From Cyrtodaria siliqua (Eukaryota > Mollusca > Bivalvia > Adapedonta > Hiatellidae), in contig JAWPHD010006748.1 of assembly GCA_037043455.1 (NCBI GenBank), positions 1 to 64,000 of the forward strand: a DNA stretch of 64,000 nucleotides, in the 5' to 3' direction. Below the pieces are notes generated by a model. It saw nothing but the letters and a program-made list of their open reading frames with translations. It was not told the origin of the DNA and ran no database searches. Positions 27,201 through 39,200 of the stretch are shown piece by piece (within the stretch, counting starts at the first letter, position 1; each line of letters starts with the position of its first letter). Position numbers and translations under genes: made by a program.

Positions 27201-30200
27201 CTCTATATCGCACCATATATATCTAGATGCCTATACCTCTAGATGTCTATAGTATGTCTCTATATCGCACCATATATATCTAGATGCCCATACCTCTAGA
27301 TGTCTATAGTAAATAGATGTCTCTGTATATAGCATACTGTATATCTAGATGTCTCCATATCGCACCATATATATCTAGATGCCCATACCTCTAGATGTCT
27401 ATAGTATGTCTCTATATCGCACCATATATATCTAGATGCCTATACCTCTAGATGTCTATAGTATGTAGATGTCTCTATATCGCACCATATATATCTAGAT
27501 GCCCCTACATCTAGATGTATATAGTATCCAGATGTCCCTGTATCTTGCGTACTCTATAGCTAGATGTCTCTATATCGCACCATATATATCTAGATGCCCA
27601 TACCTCTAGATGTCTATAGTATATAGATGTCTCTATATATAGCATACTGTATATCTAGATGTCTCTATATCGCACCATATTTATATAGATGCCTCTGTAT
27701 CGCATCATATGCATCTAGGGTATCTAAATAAGCCGGGATATACGCAGTTACACCTTTTTCTTCTTCTGTAACCTGCCCATTGCTACTTTACTCATCTATA
27801 TTCTAGGTGTGGATTGACGCTGGCACACAAGTGTTCTTCTCTCTGGGACCTGGATTTGGAGTGCTTCTCGCCTTCGCCAGTTACAATGAAATAAATAACA
27901 ACGTGTACAGGTAAGAAAGAAAACACGATAATGCATGACTTTCGAAATACCCGTAATTTGACACTGCACTTTAGCCATAAGAAATCAACAGCATTAAAAA
28001 AAAACTTTATTTTTTATACCAATCATAGAATCAAAAACTGTATATACAGAGCAAACACAGAGCCAATAACTGTATTTATAGACCAACCATAGAACCAACA
28101 AATGTATGATTAGACCAACCATAGACTCAACAAATGTATATATAGCAAAAATATAGAACAAACAAATGTATATATAGACCATACAGAACCTATAACTGTA
28201 TAGACCAAATGTAGAATCAACAAATGTATATAGGCCCAACATAGAAAAAAGAAAAAAGAAATGTATATATAGACAAACTATAGAAAAAACAAAATTATAA
28301 ATAACCAAAAACAAACAACCAACGAATGTGAATGAACACATGTATACGTTCCATACCAACAGCTGTATAAAGACCGAATATAGAACCAACAACTGCATAT
28401 ATAAACATTTCATGCGCAACATGCAGCCATACTGTACATATACAGTATCAAACTGTATTACAACCGTATTTTAGAGTATTATATCAGTCATAAGGATGCT
28501 CATTTTGTGGTATATAGAGTACGTGTTATATATCCAACCTATGTTCGTCAAAGGATGTTCATTTTGTGGTATAGACGATTCAGTCATTCCAAACAATAGA
28601 TCTTTCGCTTTAGTTAAAATAATGGCAAGATGTTATAGAGATCATATTTTCAATACACCTTTTGTCATACTGCAAAGAAAATTCTCGGGATTTCATTGGT
28701 CAGTGGGCCGTAGACATGAGCCCATGAACATAGGACAATTTCCGCGTAGGTACCCCATACCTGCAATACACAAAAACAAAATGGCGACGATAACGTTGCC
28801 GATTCGTTTTAGAAACCGCCGATTGTTTCCTTTCTATTGCTTTTCTGCGCTTTCCATTATGTGTAAAGGTCTGAAATAATCGTAAGAATATTTATTTTAT
28901 GATAATCAATGAAATACTGTGTTTTATCAATGAAATAAAAGTGTTATTTCACACTGTGGAATATAGAGTTTTATTTCCACAGTAGCTGCCGGGACTACTT
29001 TTTTAATGTACAACCAACACAAATGCATTCACAGTAACGGTAACACGGATCGCAATATATGTCTACTGTTATACTGTTAAATGTAATTACCTTTTTTCTG
29101 TGACGTTAATAATTTCAAAAAAAAAAGTGACGTCATGTAACGTTTCGTTACGTCATCTTGACTAGGAAAGAAGCGTGTGTAAAACGGTTTAGTTACTGAA
29201 ATTGTTTAAATAATTGTGTAAAATCATCAAATAAAAAGAAAATTTATTGTTTTGTCGTGAAAAACATGTTATTTCATCTCGAAGTGAGAAAAGTTTTATA
29301 TTTACACTCATGCTTCGCATTCGTGAAAATATAAAGTTTTCTCACTTCTCAATGAAATAAAATATGTTATTCACTCCAAAACAACAAATATCCTCTATAT
29401 ATTTTTTTTGCAATTTTAAAGATAATAAGACATTAACATAGTGACAAAATACGTTTATTTTTGATGAAAAAATCCGCAAAATATAACGACGTTAGAGCAA
29501 TGACGTCACGAAAATAAACAAAAAAATCAATTAAAAATAATAATTAAAAAAAAAAGAAGAGTAAGTTGGGTTAAGATTGCTCAAGAAGGCCAGTAGAGCT
29601 AAAAATGAAGACCCTATTGTTTTAATGTCTTAACGAGGCAAACTATAGCATATTTAAGAAAATCAAGGGTAATATCTCCGGTGGAAATGGTCCAATCTGG
29701 CTGGTTTTCGAACTTGTCCGAGCTTTCATTGATATTAACAAGCTGGTAAAGTTTGGTAAAGATCGGATGAAAAATGAAGGTCCTATCGTCTTAATCGAGG
29801 CAACATATAGCATATTTCAGAAAATCAAGGGTCAAATTGTCCGATCTGGCTGGTTTTTCATTCTTGTCCGAGCTTTCATTGATATTAACAATCTGCTAGA
29901 GTTTGGTAAAGATCGAATTCGAAATGAAGGCCCTGTCGTAATAACGAGGCAAAATTTAGCATTTTAACTAAATCAAGGGCCATAACTCCGCTGTTACTGA
30001 TCCGATCTGGCTGGTTTTTAAACTTTTCCGAGCTTTCATTAATATTAACAATCTGGTAAAGTTTGGATGTAAAATGAAGGCCCTATCGTCTTAACGAGGT
30101 AAAAGTTAACAGACGACTGACAGACGGACGGTCGACGGACAACACACCATCCCATAAGCTTTGGCCCGTAAAGCTAAAATTTACTTGTCCGGAACGGCTT

Positions 30201-33200
30201 TGAACCACTGCCGTTGCGCTTTTAAGTTTTGATGGCCGTACGTTTAACCACTAGACCTCGGCTATTTATTGGTATGTCCTATCATTATTAACACTAAATA
30301 GGCATTACGTAATAACTAGCGCGCACACAAACTCATCAAGCGCTAAATAACAAGTTTTGAGGCGGAATATTAGTTTCATATTGATAACATAAAGTATTAC
30401 ACCATGCAATATTAATTTACACGTCCGACAAGATGGACACTATATATGTATGTATCCATCTTGAGTTGCGTTCAAATATGTTAAGTTATTTTTGCCTCCT
30501 ACTAAATGGTAGTTTGTATACCATTTTCTCAAGAAGCGTTATAGCTCAGTGGATAGAGCACCTAACTTTAAATCAGAAGGTCATGTGTTTGAGTCCCGAA
30601 AGAGGCAAAAAAAATCTTCTGTAAATCAAAATGTTAACTGTGTACAGGTACGATGTGCACTGGTCGTTGTCTATACAATACATGATGTCCTGCGTTATAT
30701 TTGCTCGCTTAAATACCCGATTTCGACATGAGCAGGTGAACATCAAGTTACAAATAAAGACACACCTACAAAGAAGAAATCGATAGATAGCTTTAAGCAT
30801 ATAACATACTATTTACATTAACTTTCTTTCAGAGATGCACTGCTTACGAGTGCGGTGAATTGTTTAACGAGCTTTTTCTCCGGTTTTGTCATCTTCATGA
30901 TTCTCGGTTATATGGCGGACCAGGCCAAAGTCCACATATCTAAAGTTGCCACGGAAGGTAAGTTGTCTGAGTACAAGGCCCAACGGACAAGGTTGGTAGT
31001 CTGAAAAAAATAGATATAAAAACCGAACATGAAATGTAGCATTTATGGACCACAGTCAACCAAACGCACGCCCAGAAACAAACAACAACTACAAATATGA
31101 ATAAAGGGCAAGATATGACATCACAAACATAAAAGGGTTGACAATAGGGCTACCGCATTGGAACGGTCGGTGGCAAAAAAAGGCCTCTGGGGGCGGGGGT
31201 CGTTTAAACCAGGTTTTAGGATGCACCAAACATCACTCTTACCCGATTGTCATCTCAATACATGTGACGGTGTAACTAAAGATATCCCCGCCAGGTTATA
31301 TTATCTAACAAACAAGGCAGCATTAATAGGCAATATAAATAAAACACATCCATGATCATGATATATAATATTAAAAAAGCATAGAAAGCCACAAAGCAAG
31401 AACTCGATGACTTGGCAGAAACCAGAGCAACAAGAGAACAAACCGTTAAGGGTACGACAAGACACGATTTAAGACAAACATCAAACGCTAACGTCCTATG
31501 AGGATTTAGGCAGACGTCATCATAGTGTCCACAATCTGAAGATGACTCGCAATATTTACAACTAGTTGTAGCATATGTTAAAGCATGCGAAGCACAGGCC
31601 ATGTTTATGCATCTTGCATCTTGCTTTGAATGGTATTCACTTTTAAAAAGATACATTTTCTGTTAATTAACGCAACTATTGTATTAGATCTAGAAAATTA
31701 TTGTATGAGCACATAGTTACATTGTATATGAAAGGCAATATTGACTTAAAAGCAAGCTTTATTAATAAACATTTGCAGTTGTTTTGAGAAGCATGAGCTT
31801 CCATATGCGTTTCAGAAGAACCTTCAATTAGTTATAACTGCTTTGTTTATCATCTGACTTCGATAACTGTTTGATCAGTTTGTTTAAATATATGACACCA
31901 TTTCCTTTAACAATGAGTGTACCTCGGTTTCAGGTCCTGGTTTGGTATTTGAGGCGTATCCTATGGCAATAGCAACTCTTCCTGGCTCCACGTTCTGGTC
32001 CTTGATGTTCTTCATGATGTTGCTAACGCTTGGTTTAGACAGCTCGGTAATTGTTTTCATTGTTTTCATTGTCTGTTTCGTATGATTGTCTTAAATGTGT
32101 ATTTTAAATAATGTTTCAAACAGTTTATAACAATAGAAGCACAACCTGACTTGAAAATCTATAAAAGCTATAGAAGATAGTCTACAAAAAGACTGCAGAC
32201 ATTAGTGAATACAAGCTTTTACAATGCAATTGAATGTGGGTTTGCGTCCTACTTACTAGGTTATATATTGAGACAGCAACCTCAAAAGGAGATGAGATGA
32301 AGGATGAATTTCCCATTAGATATTCCTCCGCGAGGGAACACGTCTCTACTAGTAGATCAGTCAGACTGTGATTACCAGCATCATACAATTATTGTTTGCT
32401 TTATATGTCATGAAACGAAGTAGTAATTAACATGCAAGTTATTGAGGACAATTATATACCGGTGTCAGACCAGAACAGTTATATACCGCTGTCAGACAAG
32501 AAAAGTTATATACTGGTGTCAGACCAGAACAGTTATATACCGGTGTCAGACCAGAACAGTTATATACCGGTGTCAGACCAGAACAGTTATATGCACTGAA
32601 GCAAAGCTGAGATACATATTACTTTTCTGGTCTGACTGCTCGGTCCATAACTTGCATATGATCCGAAAACCATGCATATGCTATACTAAATCAAAATGAG
32701 TTTCACAAACTGACACAAGACTTCTTTTTACGGCACTTTTGCAATGAAAGGTAGTCTCATTGGAAAAAAATTCGTGTCAGCATTGTCGAATTCTATACAG
32801 TAACAAATATCAGCAAAACTACAACAATAACAGGAAGTAGCATGAAATAGGCCATAGTCGGACTTTTTAAACAACATGTGTTGACATTTTCAGGAAACAT
32901 ATAACTATTTCGAAAACACCACTGCATTCCAAATTTAGATGTCTTTTATTTGAGACCATTTGCAGATTGTTGCTTTAAGAAATGACAGTTTCTATACAGT
33001 TACAAATAACGTGCTTACTTTAAATTTCAAATATTTTCTATCTGTTACAAATATCTGGTTTATTACGTCTCTGCTTATAAATGAGGTATACACTATTAGT
33101 AATGATGAAGTTGGATTATTATTTTATCTTAATGCTTTAATTTCCAGTTCGGTGGATCCGAGGCCATTATCACGGCACTGTCCGACGAGTTCCCCGTATT

Positions 33201-36200
33201 ACGCAAGCACAGAGAAGTGTTCGTGGCTGTACTATTCGTTGTCTATTTCATCGTCGGCCTTTCATTTGTTTCGCAGGTCAGTATAATTTCACAATCAAGT
33301 TTTATATTCATATATAGTGTCTGCCAGTATACGTTGGTGTGTGCCAAAATATCCACGTGTCCTTATCTAGTCCGTCACTGCCCTTTATCATCGTAAACTA
33401 TATGGAGCATAGACAATATTGCGTCCTAAACAAATACGCCGTTAGTACACCCATACAAGTAATGTTCAAAGTAGACTTCATATCCATCATTTAAAGATGA
33501 AAAGAGAATGAAAACAAAATAAAATCAATAAAAAAAGCATTGAGCCGCGTATTACACCACTGATACTAGATCTTGAACAAAAATATGTGTCGCATAATAG
33601 ACCACTGGCACTAAATACGTGAACATAGCATAGTAACGCCATCGTATGCTGGCACTAAATACGTGAACATAGCATAGTAACGCCATCGTATGCTGGCACT
33701 AAATACGTGAACATAGCATAGTAACGCCATCGTATGCTGGCACTAATTACGTGAACATAGCATAGTAACGCCATCGTATGCTGGCACTAAATACGTGAAC
33801 ATAGCATAGTAACGCCATCGTATGCTGGCACTAAATACGTGAACATAGCATAGTAACGCCATCGTATGATTATCTTCAAATAAAAGTAGGTATGCATGTC
33901 AAAAAGCAAATGTAGCGACACAGTCAACCAAATACACAATAACAAAAACAAATTACAAGGACAAAAAAGACACCACAAGCGAATAATGGTTGACAATAAG
34001 GAAGCCGCTGTGGAAAGATCATTGGCAAAAAGGCCGCTGGTGGTTTAAACCATGCAGGTTCCAGGGTGAACCAAACCTCACTCTTACCCTATTGTTATCA
34101 CAGTCAAACGAGACAATTTGAATAAAGTCAACCCCAACAGGTTATATCCACAAAGCAACTAGGCATCATTAACAGACAATATATATATATATAACAAAGA
34201 TGATCATGTATATATGAATATATAAATAAGCAGCATAGAAAGCCATACATCAAGTATTTAACGACTTGGCAAAACCACAAACAAGAGAATAAACATTTAG
34301 TACACGAAAATACAATATTGAAAACAAATAGCAAACGTTACCATCCCTTCCAGGATTTAGATCACAGGGTCCACAATATGTCGGGTCATCGCACAATCAA
34401 AGAGGAAAGCATAATGGCGAACTGTAAAGGGGTCAAACATTAAACATGCAGTGCGTTGTAAAATGATAGTGATATAACCTCTTTTGATAAACTTTCTTGC
34501 AAGTATAATAAAGAGTGTATGACATTTATAATGACCAAGGATATTTTGAAGTTTGTATATAATCTCACCGTTTTGATATTCATTGTCGCAGAAGAGTTTC
34601 TTTTATATTTTAAAGGTCGAGCAGGGTTGTAATTATACAACTTTGCAAGTTTTTTGTCGGAGTTTATGGTAATGGTAGCCCTGACTGAGTAGATTTATAG
34701 CATGCTAAAGTCCTCAACTTGACTACATACACAAGACATATATTTATTTAAAAATGTATAGCGAAATATGAAGAACAACACGTTGTTAACAATGTATGCT
34801 ATTCTCTCTACATCTATAGTTGAAGCTAAAATAGTTAAATAATACCAAATAACAACAAAGTATTGCAAATAAAATAAAATACGCAAAAATGCATCTCCTT
34901 ACATATAATAATTGATCTTCGTTGAAAATAAAACATGGACAATATCTATGTTTAATAACAAACTCATCACTAACAGCAGTGCGCTATTTAAGGAACAAAG
35001 CAATACATGGATACCATTGCATTTATCTGTGGAACATCATTGTTCGGTCATAGTTTTATTCAGTACTTCTCGAAATATTGAGAATGTGTTCATCAAAAGC
35101 AACTGTTTTGAAATCAGTTCCGTTTGAACCTGCAAATGAGAAACAACTTACAAACTCAAATATTTATTTTTTGATAGACAGGTGTCATTATTGTTGTTTT
35201 ACTAGGGAGGGGCCTACGTGGTGACGCTGATGGACAAATATGCTGCCGGATACTCCATTCTGTTTGCTGTCTTCTTTGAAACACTAGCCGTGTCGTGGTT
35301 TTATGGTAATTAGTTTGTATTTTATCAATATAGATATAAAAATCGAAGGAAACGTAGCATTCAAGGACGACAGTCAACCACAAACACGCACAGAAACAAA
35401 GAAGGCGATTTTCCTAAGGACATTTGGAGTATGATTTGTACAATAATGGTGGCTTTTTCTATTCCACGAACATGTTATATTGGACTTCTATTGCAGATTT
35501 TTTTCTGACGTTTATGACATATTATGGCTGCATTTGACGATGCTCGTCAAATAAGAAAACATGAAATTAAGTATAATTGTGTACTGTAACACACTAAAAT
35601 ATGTACTAGCTTTTTTTGAATGATATCATACAAGTATTTTTAAATTATCAATACATTTAATTGTATTGCTGTTAGGCGCTTACGTTTGCGTACAATATAT
35701 TATTTATCGTTATATACTGCCATCATGAACTCATTGTTTTATTGCCTTGATTTCAGGTGTAGAGCGTTTCTGCGACGACATCGAGTTCATGATCGGAAGT
35801 CGTCCCGCCATTTATTGGAAAGTCACGTGGAAGTATCTCGCTCCTATCTTCCTGTTGGTGGGTACATTATGATTTAAACATATTTTATTGCCAATATTTT
35901 ACAGACAGAATAATATCCACATATATACAATAGAAATATTATAATGACAAATGGGTCGGGTAACAAGTTCTACCAACATTAGTTTAAACCCTTCCCAGAA
36001 GGTGGGTAAATTAATTGTATGCCAGAATGACATATTAACATATGAAAATAAAATACAGGGTCGTTTAAATGATAGAATTAAAAACAACAACTGGAAGGGC
36101 AAATAAACAGTGTGATAAATAATACAGCTACTTTGTGTTGAAAAATATGAGCCGAAATGGGATATTTTGTGTATTAAAACTTGCGTGTTATATTGACGCT

Positions 36201-39200
36201 AACCAAGATAACTGTTATCAACTGGTTCTGCTTACATTCATCGCATTTCTTATTTAAAACAAATCCGAAGTAGTTCAAACCTTTAGTTATCCGTCGCACT
36301 CTTTAGTGTATCAGAGTTTCACCTCCTCAGGTAATACATCCCATATTTGCATTAAACTCTATTTAAGTATATCACACATTCGAATTATTTATATCTTTAA
36401 ATCATTTTGCGATGTCACTTAATCAAGTTCTGTATATCAACAATTTAGATAGGATATTACACGCGTTCCTATACGATTTATGAAACGAGGATTGAATTAT
36501 TTTTTGTTTTATCGATTTTTTTTGACGAATTTAAATTATCAATAATCGTTACGTAATAACAATAAATAATATGTGATATCAATACTTATGTATGTTTTAT
36601 AAAGATATTTATGTATCATTAATACATAATATCACAGTCATTTATTGATATCATATAATGGAATTGTTTTTAATATTACCAATTCCTATTATATCAAAAT
36701 ACCCTGATATAAAAATGAGTACTGATATCAAAATCAATGATTATTGATATATACTGAATCGAATAATTGATATAACGTATTCATTTATTAATAATCGTTG
36801 CAGTATTGGTCGGTGAAATTGCCTTTGATGAATGCATAGAATTAAATCGTTTAATTCAGGATTAACAAAGGGGCGTTGCTTTACAATACTCTTATCTTCC
36901 AATAAATGGAAGTTAGAGTACGGACAGGGTCAATAAATACACCATACTACAAAACAGAGTCTATATCAGCTCGTTGGCTATTTATAAATAAACCAACATG
37001 CTGAGACCAGACTATTACATATCACGAAATAGTAGAATTATCCATAGCTATAGCATTGTCAGTGTCTGTGTTGCATTCCAGTTTATAATGATTTTCGGCC
37101 TTGTGACGTACGAGGGAGTCAAGTACGACACGTATGTCTATCCGTGGCAGGCGAATGCAATTGGCGCGTGTATAGCTCTATCCAGTATACTGTGTATACC
37201 TGGCTTTGCAATCTACCAGTTCACTCAAGCAACGGGATCCGTCAGACAGGTAATTCATAGGCTTTGCAATCTATCAATTCACTTAAACCACATGATCCAT
37301 AAATCAGGTAATGCATAGGCTTTGCAATCTATCAATTCATTCAAGCCACAGGATCCATCAAACAGGTAATTTATAGGCTTTGAAATCTACCAATTTACTG
37401 AAACCACAGGATCCATCTAATGAGTAATTCGTAGGCTTTGCAATCTACAAAGTCACTCAAAAATGAAATATATTGTCCTATAAAAACCACAGCGTCCAAA
37501 CACAATGGCATCGTAGGTCCATCTGCACTGTAGTACAAACAAGGAGCAATACATGTATTCAAGACAAAATACAACAGAAAGGTTGGTAAAGTCAAGGTTA
37601 CCGACTTGGAACGGTCAGTAGGCAATAAGGCATACAGGTTAGCTTGAATCGATTGTATGTGTACACAATCCTCGCTATTATCCTGTCTTCAGCGCCCAAA
37701 TAGACAAGACAGTGTAAACAAAACTACATCCTATCAAAAGGAATTCTCTAACCATAAAGTTCTCTAACCATAAAGTCCACATCCAGAGAAACTAACAAAA
37801 GAAACACTAAGATGTTGTTGTAAAGCTATATGAAATACAAAACAAAAAACATCTCAGGATGTATCCAGAATTGTACTGAACAACCACAGCAGTTGCAGCC
37901 AAAGAGAAAACCAATCTTGGTTACGACCAGAAAATTCGAGGGACGAAAGCTTATGCACCTACCTACCTTGGTCGGGGTTTCAGTAGGTGCAATCATAGAG
38001 TCCCAAGAGGTTGTCATCGCACAAGGGAAACTTGAAGCGTAGTGACAGACTGTAGAGGGATCAATCACTAAACATGCAGTGCGTTACAATACTAAAGGGT
38101 CGTACCCTTCTCTGACGAAATTCCTGACTAATTTTGGTCAGGAAACCCGCCAGATCCCTTTAACTTTCGAAGTTTATAGACCACATCTCCATAAAATAAG
38201 GGTTGTGATATTCCTAGTCGCAGAAGTGTTTTAAGGTTGGTGTTGTACTTCTCCAGTAGGTTTTCGTTGCGGCTGCGTAAATTTTAAGAAAGGTCTATGT
38301 AGTCTGTGATAACGAAAACCCTGCTGAAGAAGTTTATTTGTAATTCGATCATTGAAGTATATAATATCATTACAAGCTGCGGCAAAACGAATGAGCTGGG
38401 AGATATAAACCCCGTATGATGTAGCACGAGGTACATCTTCATCCAGGTGTGGATAGTTAACGATGTTAAAGTTGAAGCCATCTCTCTTATCATATATTTT
38501 AGTATATATGAAATCATTAGAAATTGAGAGATGAAGATCGAGAAGTGCTGCTTCAGTATCCGAACGGTTGCTCTGGTGGATAAATGTTAAACCATATGAG
38601 CAAAGAACGGAATATCAATACTGAGTATGTCATCTAGATACCGAGATGTATTATTAAACGCATCAATAACTTTAATCTGGCTAGCAGATGACAAATTCAA
38701 CATAAAATCTCTTTCATAGCAGTACAAAAACAAATCTGTGACAAGTGGCGCACAGTTAGTACCCACATGAAGCCACAGGATCCGTCAAACAGGTAATTCA
38801 TAGGATTTGCAATCTACCAATTCACTCAAGTCACAGCATCCATCAAACAGGTAATGCATAGGCTTTGCAATCTACAAATTCACTCAAGCCACAGGATCAA
38901 ACAAACGGGTTATCTACCAATTCACTCAAACCACATGATCCATAAATCAGGTATTTCATAGGCTCTGCTATCTAACAGTTCAGTCAAACAACAGGATCCA
39001 TCAAAAAGGTAATTCGTAGGCTTTGCAATCTACCAATTCACTCAAGCCACAGGACCCATCAATCAGGTTATCCAGGCTTTGCGATCTATAAATTCACTCA
39101 AACCACAGGATCCATCAAACAGGTTATTCAGGCTTTGCGATCTACAAATTCACTCAAACCACAGGATTCATCAAACAGGTAAGCATATATAGAATCCATT

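Noticed and set aside
27994..28422. 142-codon - strand frame resembling a multi-pass membrane protein
   Set aside because: The hydrophobicity comes from a degenerate tandem repeat; no family motif.
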